Of a stretch of 26,448 bases of DNA, positions 1 through 8,623 are shown piece by piece. The stretch is from a virus: positions 1 to 26,448 of IMG/VR virus record IMGVR_UViG_3300046320_000037. One strand, written 5' to 3'. Numbering within the stretch: the stretch's first letter is position 1; every line of letters begins with the position of its first letter. The position numbers and the translations under genes are program-made. Below the pieces are notes generated by a model. That model was not told the DNA's origin. It was given only the letters and a program-made list of their open reading frames with translations, and did no database searches.

Positions 1-1695
1 CAATTTAACGTTAAAGTACCTTCTCTATTTGAAGGCAATTCTGAATTTAAAGGAGCTAATTTAAAAATCAACGTTGGTTCTCCAGCTGTCGATAAACTTT
101 TAACATCAACAGATAATCAAGGTACAGTTGCTTGGAAATCTATTACAGAGATACAAGCTGGTGTTCCAGTTGGAACTATAGTTCCAATTTTATCTTCTAT
201 TTTCAATGATTCAAATAATTTTGATAAAGGTTTTAATTTACCAAACTCTACTTCACCAATAGAAGTTTATTTTGGTAGAGGTAAAAACAATTATAGAGGA
301 TGGTACCTGTGTCACGGAGAAAATTGGATTAAACCAAATACAACTAATACATTTGAAGTTCCAGATTTATCATCTTTTACATATCACATCGATGCTAATC
401 CATCAGGAGCTGGCCAAGGTGTTGCTGATAAAACTGACAATGTACAAACTATTGTGGGCGGAAGCGATATGACAATGATTGCGACTTTTGCAGGTAGCCA
501 GTACAGTATTATATCTTCATTTGACACATCATCGGTTTCTATATACAATCCAAGTTCAGGTGGAACTCAGCTTGAAATGCAAAGATTTATATATGTTGTA
601 TTTTTAGGTGAAGATGATTTATATTGGCAAGATAATGGAACAATTGCTGGTAATAATTCTGACTTAGTATTTAATAACGTAACCTTTAAATATGCGGATA
701 ATAATGTTATAACGCCAACCCAAACACTTATTCCTTCTAATTTAGGATCTTCTAGTTCTGGTGGAACAGCGATGGGTACACTAGTAGTACCAGGAAACAA
801 TCCATCATATAATGATTGGAATTCTGTTTATAACGCAGGCTCATGGACTCAATCTACGTTAGATGATGCTTGGAAAAATCCAAGTTTACAATACTGGACA
901 GGAGCAGCTGGAGAAGATGTTAAATTATATACAGATACGAATTTAAATTCATTCGTAGCTCAAGGTACTTGGATTAAAAATAGTTATTTAAGATTTGTTA
1001 AATCTTCAGATGGTAAAGTATTTGATAATGGTACAGGATTCCAAGATGGAGACGACGCTATGACAATATTAGTAGTTAGTAATACGCATTCGGGCGGTGG
1101 TACCACAGGTACTTCATTAATAAATACTAACTTTACTTTAAATTCAAGTGTTACTGCTCCAACGTGGAAAGGATCAGCAACTTATGCGTATCAATGGCAA
1201 ATTAGTACAGATAATGTTGCATGGTCTGATATTTCAGGTGCTACTTCAGCTAGTTTAACAACTACTCAAGCCGGAACAGGTACAGTATATTATAGAGTAA
1301 CTGCAAAAATAAATGAGCCTGGAACAAACGGTGTTGGTAAATCTTTTTATGCTACTACACCAATTACAATGACATTTCTTGGAAATACAATTTCAGGAAA
1401 TACCGTAGTAAATTGTTCTACACCAACTGTTGCTACTGGCTATATTACAGTAAATGTTGCACCAGCTACTATTAAATACTCAACAATAGGTGGATATTCA
1501 TCTAATAACTGTTATTGCGATAGTTCTTTAGATATACAAAACGTAGGATCTTATTCGACATATAAATCGGATGAACAACAGGATGAACAACCAATAACAA
1601 TATCAAATGTTGGAACTTATTCGTTTACTCTAAGTGCAGCTGGACCATCATGTAGTTTATGCGGAAGTTGGGACACTAGAATTCAACTTCAATAA
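1..1695 (+). CDS. Tail fibre / tail collar-domain protein, 5' truncated by window edge
   Basis: The reading frame is open from base 1 to the TAA at 1693-1695, giving 564 residues; the true start lies upstream. Numbering from the window edge, residues about 54-120 resemble a phage tail collar domain: a GTIVPIL strand near residues 58-64, then GWYLCHGENW at 100-109 and a FEVPDLSSF segment, the usual order of that family. Residues about 375-440 look like an Ig-like module with YQWQ (397-400), a SDISGATSASL stretch and YYRVTA, a pattern common in Bacteroidota surface adhesins. The C-terminal part has several cysteines (CYC, CSLC). The protein probably contacts the host surface at the tail tip. 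It sits directly upstream of other virion genes. The broad class (tail fibre or adhesin) is fairly sure; the exact position in the virion is not. Confidence 0.75.
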   Translation, partial: QFNVKVPSLFEGNSEFKGANLKINVGSPAVDKLLTSTDNQGTVAWKSITEIQAGVPVGTIVPILSSIFNDSNNFDKGFNLPNSTSPIEVYFGRGKNNYRGWYLCHGENWIKPNTTNTFEVPDLSSFTYHIDANPSGAGQGVADKTDNVQTIVGGSDMTMIATFAGSQYSIISSFDTSSVSIYNPSSGGTQLEMQRFIYVVFLGEDDLYWQDNGTIAGNNSDLVFNNVTFKYADNNVITPTQTLIPSNLGSSSSGGTAMGTLVVPGNNPSYNDWNSVYNAGSWTQSTLDDAWKNPSLQYWTGAAGEDVKLYTDTNLNSFVAQGTWIKNSYLRFVKSSDGKVFDNGTGFQDGDDAMTILVVSNTHSGGGTTGTSLINTNFTLNSSVTAPTWKGSATYAYQWQISTDNVAWSDISGATSASLTTTQAGTGTVYYRVTAKINEPGTNGVGKSFYATTPITMTFLGNTISGNTVVNCSTPTVATGYITVNVAPATIKYSTIGGYSSNNCYCDSSLDIQNVGSYSTYKSDEQQDEQPITISNVGTYSFTLSAAGPSCSLCGSWDTRIQLQ

Positions 1696-1708
1696 AAATT
1701 AATTAAAA

Positions 1709-2539
1709 ATGAACTTTATTAATTCAATCTATAATTTTTTAAAAGGCTTAAATAAGAATACTATTATTTTTATTTTAGGAGCTCTATTTGTCTTATTGTT
1801 TTTAAAACAATGTAATGATAAAACAAATCTAAAGACTGAATTGAGTCAAGTTAAAATTGAAGCTGAAAGAGCTCATAATAATTATGTAGCTGCGCAAGAT
1901 ACTATCAAATATTATAGAGCTGAAAACGGCGGATTAATAGCAGAAAAAAGGGCTTTTGTTTTTACTCAAGAAGAGTTTGAAAAAAACTACAAAGATCTTA
2001 AAGCTGAATATACAGACGCTTTAAATTTGGGTAAAAATTTAAGTAAACAAAATGTTTTATTAAAATCACAGATAGAGATTTTATCTACTATTAAACCAGA
2101 AGGTACAGTAGCTCAACTTAACGATTCATCTGCATTTATTAATTTTACTAAGTTTGATGATTTTGGAATGGGTAATTCTAGAACATTTACAGGTAAAGCT
2201 AAAGTTTTATATTTTGATAAAAAATTCTTATTAGATAGTACACAAACTCAATTTGATATTAAGCAAAACATAAAATTATATGCATCTATAGACGAATCTA
2301 AAGGATATAAAGAAGTTAAAATGGCATCTTCATATCCTGGTTTGAATGTCTTAGATATTGAAAATATAAATTTGATAAATAATAAACTGAATGAAGTTCC
2401 TAAAAAGAGAGATCGTTGGGTTATGGGAGTTGGAGTTGGTTATGGTGTTTCTTTAGTAAACGGATCAACTTTAAGTTTATCACCATGGATTGGCGCATCT
2501 TTACTATGGACACCTAAATGGTTACAATTCGGAAAATAA
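1709..2539 (+). CDS. Membrane-anchored coiled-coil protein, possibly spanin-like
   Basis: This 276-residue protein is not recognised as a named family. Residues about 18-34 form one hydrophobic membrane segment preceded by lysines, so the body probably faces the periplasm. Residues about 40-130 are rich in charged and leucine residues and look like a coiled coil. A middle domain follows, and the last 40 residues have alternating Gly/Val/Tyr strands (VMGVGVGYGVSL, then LSPWIGASLLW) that resemble a membrane beta-hairpin. An inner-membrane anchor, a rod and a distal beta region would suit a spanin that fuses the two host membranes at lysis; this is inference from topology only. A structural or tail-associated role is the alternative. 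It starts 13 bases after the tail fibre gene and ends 12 bases before the next virion gene. Confidence 0.6.
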   Translation: MNFINSIYNFLKGLNKNTIIFILGALFVLLFLKQCNDKTNLKTELSQVKIEAERAHNNYVAAQDTIKYYRAENGGLIAEKRAFVFTQEEFEKNYKDLKAEYTDALNLGKNLSKQNVLLKSQIEILSTIKPEGTVAQLNDSSAFINFTKFDDFGMGNSRTFTGKAKVLYFDKKFLLDSTQTQFDIKQNIKLYASIDESKGYKEVKMASSYPGLNVLDIENINLINNKLNEVPKKRDRWVMGVGVGYGVSLVNGSTLSLSPWIGASLLWTPKWLQFGK

Positions 2540-2551
2540 TAAATAATATAA

Positions 2552-4597
2552 ATGGCTAGATCATCAAAATTTTTAAGATTAGATAAAGACGTATTGCTGG
2601 AATTCATTTACCATGATCAGTCTAATCCTGCTTTGTCTACTATTGAAACTGATAATAATGGAAGCCATATTAAATTTTTAAATACGGTTGACGGAGATAA
2701 TACAGCGTCAAGATACTTAATTCACGAATTGGGTGGAGATGTTGTAAATTTTACTGTAGATGTTTCAGGTATTTACATTGCTGTAAACAATTTTTCTAGA
2801 AGAGAATTACAATTACAAAACGGTAAAACATACGAGTTTGATTTATCTAACTTGGCAACACCTTCTAATTTTTCTATTAGTGCAGGTGGTAGTTTTACTA
2901 TAATTGGTTCTAAAGCTATTTATGTTCCTAATACAAATGGAACTTATTCATATTCATATAGTGTCGGTGCAACTGCGTATTTGGGTGGTTCAATTATAGT
3001 AAGTGATAAAGCTAATCCTTTATTTGCAACACCAGATCAAGAAACTGGAAATACAATTAAGACCGGAACTGGTGAAGTTGGTAGATATTACGCAGTAGAA
3101 TACAATACTGATGGAACTAAATTTGCATTATTAGACAATACATTAGGTTACTTAGCTACTCAAAATTGGAATGGTAGTACATCTATTTCTAATGAAGTTA
3201 TTGCAAGTAATTTAGTTAATTACGATACTATAAGATTGCACTTAAGAACTGGATTTTCATTCTCTAATAGAGGATATGAAGGTTTCTTATTTCAAGTAAA
3301 AGCTAAAAGAAATTCAGGTGTTTACAACTACTTTACTTCTTTAGCATATTTAAATTATTCAAACTACGAACTTCAAAATCCAACACCTTTTGTTTTAGGA
3401 GGAGTTGCATTTTCTAAATTCATTGAAGTTAAAGTACCTTCATTAGTTGACATGTATGATAATACATTAAACTTAGATTTTGAAGAAGCTTTCTTTGGAA
3501 CTCAAGGTACACAAGATGCTTTAAATCCTACTTCTAATTATGAAATAGTTTTTAAATTAATCGACAGTGTTTATGAAGTTAATAATGTAAAATACGTAGA
3601 TGCTGCTGAAGTTCTATTAGTTACATTAGCTCAAGAAGATGAATATCAAGATATTTCGGCTGTTATTGAAGAAGCAGCAGATGGAGATTACTTTAAAATC
3701 TACGGATTAAAAGATGGATCTATTGATAATTTTGCTAGATATGTAAACCTAAGACATCAAACTTCAGGAGATGATATTACAGTATTTCATGATATAGAAG
3801 TTTTAGAACAATCTGGAAATACGTTTAATCAAACTTCAAATGTAACTTATGCTCAAGTAGATAATTTAGACAAGCCTATTTTATTTAGACCTATTATACA
3901 ATCTGCTAATATAGCAAATTCTTTTTTAATTAATTATACGTTAAGAATTTATAACGAAACAGATAATACTCAAATCGTAAAGCAAGCTTCTTTAATTTAT
4001 AAGAAACCTAGCAAGTACGCTAAGAGAATGATTCAATTGAATAATGTTTTAGCAACTACTAAAGTTTACAATAAAATTGCTAGCACAGCTGCGAGTTCTT
4101 CTATTAATAATTTTGTTAATTCTATTAGACCTTCGGTTGGTGAAACTAAATATGTACCAGTTGCAGTAAATACAACTAATATTAATGTATCAAGTACAAA
4201 CGTACAATTAGATGGAGCAAACGTAACTGCTTTAAATAATATGACATATTACGGAATGGGTCAGGGTTCTATAACTCTTTCTAAAGTTTCAGATAATTTT
4301 ATTAAGTTTAGAATTGCACAATTAGAAGCTGATACTTTAAAAGAAGTTTCATTAGTAAATGCTGAACAAATAGAATTGATCTTAAAAAGCGGAAACATTG
4401 AACAAATCATATACGCAGATCCTACATTCCCAAATGTAGATATGGGTAAAGGTGAAGTTTTATTTAAAATTGATAAATCGGTTGCAACAAGATTTGATCA
4501 ACCAGATGCTAATATAGCAAGCGATACATTTTACATAAATATTAAAAATGGTTCAACATCATCTATGTTGTATCACGGAAAAGTAAATATCATATAA
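2552..4597 (+). CDS. Large virion structural protein, probably tail or baseplate associated
   Basis: A 681-residue protein with long beta-rich, Asn/Thr/Ser-rich stretches and no signal peptide or membrane segment. I recognise no enzyme motif. The first 20 residues (basic, then LRLDKDVLLEF) look like a short docking segment before the beta domains. Composition, length and position between a tail fibre gene and a tail-tube-like gene point to a virion structural component. Its stop codon overlaps the next start in TAATG (4595-4599), which suggests translational coupling with that gene and joint assembly. It could equally be a neck or fibre-attachment protein. Confidence 0.6.
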   Translation: MARSSKFLRLDKDVLLEFIYHDQSNPALSTIETDNNGSHIKFLNTVDGDNTASRYLIHELGGDVVNFTVDVSGIYIAVNNFSRRELQLQNGKTYEFDLSNLATPSNFSISAGGSFTIIGSKAIYVPNTNGTYSYSYSVGATAYLGGSIIVSDKANPLFATPDQETGNTIKTGTGEVGRYYAVEYNTDGTKFALLDNTLGYLATQNWNGSTSISNEVIASNLVNYDTIRLHLRTGFSFSNRGYEGFLFQVKAKRNSGVYNYFTSLAYLNYSNYELQNPTPFVLGGVAFSKFIEVKVPSLVDMYDNTLNLDFEEAFFGTQGTQDALNPTSNYEIVFKLIDSVYEVNNVKYVDAAEVLLVTLAQEDEYQDISAVIEEAADGDYFKIYGLKDGSIDNFARYVNLRHQTSGDDITVFHDIEVLEQSGNTFNQTSNVTYAQVDNLDKPILFRPIIQSANIANSFLINYTLRIYNETDNTQIVKQASLIYKKPSKYAKRMIQLNNVLATTKVYNKIASTAASSSINNFVNSIRPSVGETKYVPVAVNTTNINVSSTNVQLDGANVTALNNMTYYGMGQGSITLSKVSDNFIKFRIAQLEADTLKEVSLVNAEQIELILKSGNIEQIIYADPTFPNVDMGKGEVLFKIDKSVATRFDQPDANIASDTFYINIKNGSTSSMLYHGKVNII

Positions 4598-5148
4598 TGA
4601 TTTTAAATAGTAGAAACAATTTATTTAACTTTAAGTTACCTAGGACTTTTATTCCTAAGGAAGTTGCTGACAAATATAAAAAATATTTAAACAGAATTCC
4701 TGGCAATTTAATAACTGAGCCTATTGACTTTGTTAATTATTCTATTCAAGGTATCAATTTACCTGGTTTAAGTTTTGATCCTATTAGTCAAAATAATAAT
4801 GATGGTACTACTAGATATTTTAGAGGTGCAATACCTATTCAAAATGTAATTGATAGAACATTTACTATTAAGATGCAAATGTTAGATGGTTATATCAATT
4901 ATTGGATCATGCAAGATACTCTTTTGTATTATTATTCAAAGGCTGTTAAAGAACCTTATACATCTGATTTAAAATTACAAATTATGGATGCAGAAGGAAT
5001 TCATCTAGTTTCTGCAGTGTTTGAAAAACCAATATTACACCAAATTTCAGAGATTGATCTAAATATGAGTTCTAATATTGCCGAGTTTGATACTTTCGAA
5101 TTATCATTCACATATAATAAATTTAATATCGAACTAGAAATAGATTAA
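4597..5148 (+). CDS. Tail-tube-like virion protein (gp19-type fold suspected)
   Basis: 183 residues, close to the length of T4 gp19-like tube proteins. The sequence has the feel of that fold: an N-terminal helix (PKEVADKYKKYL), then strands around YSIQGINLPGL, a FRGAIPIQ turn, RTFTIKMQMLDGYINYWIMQD in the middle, which resembles the strand-helix region of tube proteins, and a final FDTFELSFTYNKF strand. Baseplate tube-initiator proteins share this fold, so it may be a baseplate cap instead of the main tube. It overlaps the upstream structural gene by one base (TAATG). The fold call is by pattern only. Confidence 0.5.
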   Translation: MILNSRNNLFNFKLPRTFIPKEVADKYKKYLNRIPGNLITEPIDFVNYSIQGINLPGLSFDPISQNNNDGTTRYFRGAIPIQNVIDRTFTIKMQMLDGYINYWIMQDTLLYYYSKAVKEPYTSDLKLQIMDAEGIHLVSAVFEKPILHQISEIDLNMSSNIAEFDTFELSFTYNKFNIELEID

Positions 5149-5158
5149 TATATAGGAT

Positions 5159-5527
5159 ATGAAAACATTTGTACAACACTTAGAAGAGCAAAAAGTAACT
5201 GGTTCAGAATGGACTTTATTACAAGAATCTTTAACTTCTGAACTTACTCCAGAATTAGAAGAAAAAATAGATAGAGCTATTGATGAATTTATGGCTCAAT
5301 ATACCAATGAAGACGGTATCGTTGAAATCGCAAGATTTAATGAAGACGTTACTAATGAAGGTTTCTTAGGATCTATTTTAGGCGGTTTAACTGGTTTTGC
5401 ATTAGGAACTTCAGTTGGTAAAATAGTTGCTAAAGCTTTAGGTGTACAATCTGGTATTTTATACGATTTACTAACTTCTAGATTAGTTGGAGCCGCAGTT
5501 GGTTCTGCTCTTGGTACTAGATTCTAA
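5159..5527 (+). CDS. Small head-protein-like precursor with glycine-zipper C-terminal half
   Basis: 122 residues. The N-terminus MKTFVQHLEEQ resembles the leaders of T4 internal head proteins (for example IPIII begins MKTYQEF). Residues 62-69 read NEDVTNEG; the VTNE/G at 64-68 matches the [VIL]-x-E-[AG] type site of the T4 prohead protease gp21. After residue 67 the protein changes from acidic and helical to a hydrophobic region full of GxxxG-like spacing (GSILGGLTGFALGTSVG, then LVGAAVGSALG), a glycine zipper with at least two potential membrane segments. Cutting at 67 would release a 55-residue membrane-active peptide. A prohead core protein that is degraded is the alternative. It lies 10 bases after the tail gene. 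Confidence 0.55.
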   Translation: MKTFVQHLEEQKVTGSEWTLLQESLTSELTPELEEKIDRAIDEFMAQYTNEDGIVEIARFNEDVTNEGFLGSILGGLTGFALGTSVGKIVAKALGVQSGILYDLLTSRLVGAAVGSALGTRF

Positions 5528-5537
5528 TTCATTTAAT

Positions 5538-6185
5538 ATGAACATAGTCGCTATTGACTTCTCACTTAATTCACCAGGTATTGTAATTTCAAAAAAGGAT
5601 TCAGTTCACTTCATATCTTATATTAAAGATGGAATTGGAACTAAAGCTGAAACTAAAATGAATGAAGAACTTGCTTTATGTAAAGACATCTCTTTTAAAA
5701 TACAACCAACTTTTACAACTTCAAAAGACTTTTCTGAAAAAGAAATATCTAAGCTTCAACGTTTTATAACAATGGCTAAAGATATGATTGAAATGATTCA
5801 ACCCCATATAGATCTTAATGAACCTATTGTTTTTGGGTTTGAAGGAGTTTCTTATGGTTCAGGCGGAGGTGGTACAAACAATCTAATTGATTTAGCAGCT
5901 GCTGCAGCTATCTTTAAATATTCTCTTCTTTTGTATTATAGAGATTATAAAGTTAACATTGTGACAGTTGCTCCTACTACAATTAAGAAACATGCAGGCA
6001 ACGGTAGACTCAAGAAAAGAGAATTGTGGGATGTATTTGTTGAAAACCAACTTAATGATTCTTTATTAAATGAAAATTCTGTGTGGGGCTTTGCCAACAA
6101 CCTTAAAATTGGGGCCAAAGTTCCAAAGCCCTTTGATGACATAATAGACGCTTATTTTTTAGCGTCATACCTTAAGGCCCTTTAA
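5538..6185 (+). CDS. RuvC-like Holliday junction resolvase (RNase H fold)
   Basis: 215 residues when started at the ATG at 5538, which has the TTAATATG context shared by neighbouring genes; an upstream ATG at 5487 lies inside the previous gene and is less likely. The RNase H-fold acidic residues are visible: D7 in VAIDFSLNSPG, E102 in FGFEGVS, and D200, D201 and D204 in FDDIIDA. A glycine-rich loop (GSGGGG) follows E102 and a basic KKHAGNGRLKKRE stretch precedes the last acids, as in RuvC-like nucleases. It probably cuts branched recombination and replication intermediates before packaging, the task of endonuclease VII (gp49) in T4. It heads the block of recombination genes. Confidence 0.8.
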   Translation: MNIVAIDFSLNSPGIVISKKDSVHFISYIKDGIGTKAETKMNEELALCKDISFKIQPTFTTSKDFSEKEISKLQRFITMAKDMIEMIQPHIDLNEPIVFGFEGVSYGSGGGGTNNLIDLAAAAAIFKYSLLLYYRDYKVNIVTVAPTTIKKHAGNGRLKKRELWDVFVENQLNDSLLNENSVWGFANNLKIGAKVPKPFDDIIDAYFLASYLKAL

Positions 6186-6332
6186 AGTTTTAAACCCTTC
6201 CCATAATAACCTTTCACCGACGCTAAAGAACTTAACTTATATAGGTTTGGCCCAGGTTTGTTTCAAAAAAAGTAAAAATAATTTAAAATAAATTAAAAAG
6301 AAACAAAATAAGGTTGAGATATATAAGATAAT
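6186..6332 (+). other. Intergenic leader upstream of the replication block
   Basis: 147 bases without a convincing ORF. The second half is almost pure A/T with runs of A before the next start (GATAATATG). A TAGGTTTG at 6242-6249 fits the Bacteroidota -7 consensus TAnnTTTG, but I see no matching -33 TTG at the right distance, so a promoter here is only possible. No hairpin with a T tract is evident. Confidence 0.3.
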
Positions 6333-6545
6333 ATGATTCTTAATAACTACATTCAAGCACAAGAAATGACAACAACAGATCATTTTGATTTACACAATGT
6401 CTTAAATAAGATGGTGTTAATGGATAAAATTTCTCAAGAAGAAATGGATAATCTCTTAACTAAATCAGGTTTAACTAAAATAGAAACCGGTGTTTTCAAA
6501 GATGAAAATGGTGCAGTGTTGACAATGAAGGTTTTGAAACAGTAA
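6333..6545 (+). CDS. Small protein of unknown function upstream of gp32
   Basis: 70 residues, mostly helical and slightly acidic in the first half (DHFDLHNVLNKM, then ISQEEMDNLL) with a short beta-like C-terminus (GVFKDENGAVLTMKVL). I do not recognise it. The start at 6333 is favoured by the TAATATG-type context; a later in-frame ATG near residue 12 is possible. Its place between the resolvase and the ssDNA-binding protein suggests a replication or recombination accessory role, but that is position only. Confidence 0.55.
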   Translation: MILNNYIQAQEMTTTDHFDLHNVLNKMVLMDKISQEEMDNLLTKSGLTKIETGVFKDENGAVLTMKVLKQ

Positions 6546-6627
6546 TTTTTTATCATATATAAAAGGTATAAACAGTCTCACGAAGAGGCAAACTAAACAA
6601 TTTAAACGTAATTAAAGTATTAAAGAC

Positions 6628-7563
6628 ATGGCAGAATTTGACATTTTCAATCTGAGTGTAACCGATGTTGACACTCACGAAACCGCAACAGCATCATCTA
6701 CAAATGATGTTTACAAACCAACAGCCGATCAAGGCAAAGACGGAACTTACAAAGCACTTATTCGTTTTGTTCCAAACCCAGCAAATCCACGTAATTCATT
6801 AGTTAAAAAGTATGTACATTGGTTGACTGACGCTTCAGGCGAAGGTAAACTAGTTGACTCTCCAACTTCTATTGGTGAAAAGTGTCCTATTGCTGATGCA
6901 TTTTTCAAACTACGTAAGTCTGATTCAGCAGTAGATCGTAAAATGAGTGAGAAATTAAAAAGACGTGAACAATATTACGCTCTTATTAAAGTAATCAAAG
7001 ATCCTCAGTTCCCAGAAAATGATGGTACTTACAAAATCTTCAAATTTGGTTATAAAATCAAAGAGAAAATTGATGAAGAATTAAAACCAGCATTCGGTGA
7101 ACCAACACAAGTATTCGATTTATTCGAAGGTAAAAACTTTGAATTGATTATTACTCGTCAAGGTGACTATAATAACTATGACAAATCTAAATTTTCAGCT
7201 TCTAAAAGCGCAATCAGCGTTGATGGTAAAACAGCTGAAAAAACTAAAGAGGTTATGTCAGCTATCAAGGCAGAATTAGACAAAGCTCCATCATTAGAGC
7301 CTTATGAGTACAAACCATGGGACGATGAAGCAAGAGATTTTGTTAATTCAATCTTACGTCAGTATTTAAATCCAGGTTCAGCAATGGACGAGATCGTTAA
7401 TACTAAGAAAGCAACAACTAAAGCTACAGCAGCTGCAAAAGCACAAGAAAGTTCAGATGATTTCGATTTCGATACTACATCTGCACCAGCAGCAAGCGCT
7501 ACAACTTCAAGTGTTGATTCTTCAGACGATTTAGATGCATTCTTGAATGACCTTGACATCTAA
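6628..7563 (+). CDS. 32: Single-stranded DNA-binding protein, gp32 family
   Basis: 311 residues, close to T4 gp32 (301). The core is recognisable: KALIRFVPN near 42-50, KKYVHWL at 60-66, GEKCPIADAFFKLRKS at 83-98, KLKRREQYYALIKVIKD, then FKFGYKIKEKI and FGEPTQVFDL. The C-terminal 45 residues are low-complexity, Ala/Ser/Thr with acidic clusters ending DDLDAFLNDLDI, the usual tail that recruits other replication proteins. It coats ssDNA during replication, recombination and repair. Of the T4 zinc ligands (H64, C77, C87, C90) only H64 and C86 have counterparts here; the last cysteine of the CPxC pair is alanine, so zinc binding is probably lost. The last 17 bases overlap the primase gene. Confidence 0.93.
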   Translation: MAEFDIFNLSVTDVDTHETATASSTNDVYKPTADQGKDGTYKALIRFVPNPANPRNSLVKKYVHWLTDASGEGKLVDSPTSIGEKCPIADAFFKLRKSDSAVDRKMSEKLKRREQYYALIKVIKDPQFPENDGTYKIFKFGYKIKEKIDEELKPAFGEPTQVFDLFEGKNFELIITRQGDYNNYDKSKFSASKSAISVDGKTAEKTKEVMSAIKAELDKAPSLEPYEYKPWDDEARDFVNSILRQYLNPGSAMDEIVNTKKATTKATAAAKAQESSDDFDFDTTSAPAASATTSSVDSSDDLDAFLNDLDI

Positions 7564-8623
7564 AATATCAGAACAACTTAAAGGTAGAATTAAATTATTA
7601 GTTAAGCAAGTTATTACTAAAGAACATGCTCAACCAAATAAACATACTCTAAAAGACATGCCAGGGCGAATAACTCTGGCATGCCCTTATTGTGGCGATT
7701 CAACAACAGATGATAATAAGAAGCGTGGCAATCTTTATTGGGCTACGCTTCAATATCACTGTTTCAATTGTTCACATCACACTGACGTATATGGTCTTTT
7801 AAAAGATCACGGCATTAGATTAAATACAGATGAGACCATTGAAATCATCGATTATGTTAAAGAACATAAATTAGAAACTCGTGATGTAGAAGTTTTACAA
7901 CATGGTATCTTTGCTAAAGTTTTAGAAATAGCACCAACCAAACAAGAGCTTAGACAAAAATTAGGATTTGTCGATATAGAGCCAGGCGATCCAGCTTTCT
8001 TTTATCTAAGAAAGAGATTATTATCAAATAAATTAGAACATTTCATGTATTCGCCTAAAGATAAAAGGCTTTACATTTTAAATATAGGACCAGAAGAAAA
8101 GGTTATAGGTATGCAATCTAGAACTTTGGTCAAATCTACAAATAGTAGATATTTAACATACGACTTAGGCAAGCTTAAAGAATGGCTAGGCACTCCTTTA
8201 GAATTAACAGAAGAAGAATTAGTTCCTATTAACAAAATGTCAACATTGTTTGGTATTATGCAAGTTAATATGATGATTCCTGTTACGATCTTCGAAGGAC
8301 CATTAGACAGATTATTCATGCATAATTCATTAGCATTAGCTTCAGCTCACAGAGACACTGAAGAATTAGATGAAATACCAACCATCAGATACATGTTTGA
8401 TAATGATGAAACTGGCAAAAAGAAGATGATGCAAAAGCTTAAAAAAGGCAAAGGCGTATTTACTTGGAATAAATTTCTAACCGAAAATAAGTTAGATACA
8501 TATTCTAAACAAATAAAAGACTTAAATGACTTGGTATTAGTTGCTTTTCAAACAAAGAGCAAATGTCTAAAAGAATTAGAAACTTATTTTAGTGATTCAC
8601 AATTAGACGCATATTACCTATGA
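7547..8623 (+). CDS. 61: DNA primase, gp61-type
   Basis: 358 residues (T4 gp61 is 342). An N-terminal zinc-ribbon has C46-x2-C49 (CPYCGDS) and C72-x2-C75 (HCFNC). The TOPRIM core follows, with the catalytic glutamate in TIFEGPLD (E250) and the acidic motif MFDNDETGKKK (D285, D287). The protein synthesises RNA primers for the lagging strand, working with the replicative helicase gp41, which is not in this window. Translation starts inside the end of gp32 (17-base overlap) and the stop overlaps the next start in ATGA, so these genes are probably translated together. Confidence 0.9.
   Translation: MTLTSKISEQLKGRIKLLVKQVITKEHAQPNKHTLKDMPGRITLACPYCGDSTTDDNKKRGNLYWATLQYHCFNCSHHTDVYGLLKDHGIRLNTDETIEIIDYVKEHKLETRDVEVLQHGIFAKVLEIAPTKQELRQKLGFVDIEPGDPAFFYLRKRLLSNKLEHFMYSPKDKRLYILNIGPEEKVIGMQSRTLVKSTNSRYLTYDLGKLKEWLGTPLELTEEELVPINKMSTLFGIMQVNMMIPVTIFEGPLDRLFMHNSLALASAHRDTEELDEIPTIRYMFDNDETGKKKMMQKLKKGKGVFTWNKFLTENKLDTYSKQIKDLNDLVLVAFQTKSKCLKELETYFSDSQLDAYYL

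Noticed and set aside
272-472. 66-residue plus-strand frame near the window start
   Set aside because: It overlaps the tail fibre frame, which is open from base 1 and has the collar-like domain across this region.
2545-2553. TATAAATG near the start at 2552 as a late promoter
   Set aside because: It differs from TATAAATA at the last base and includes the start codon itself, so it cannot act as a promoter for this gene.
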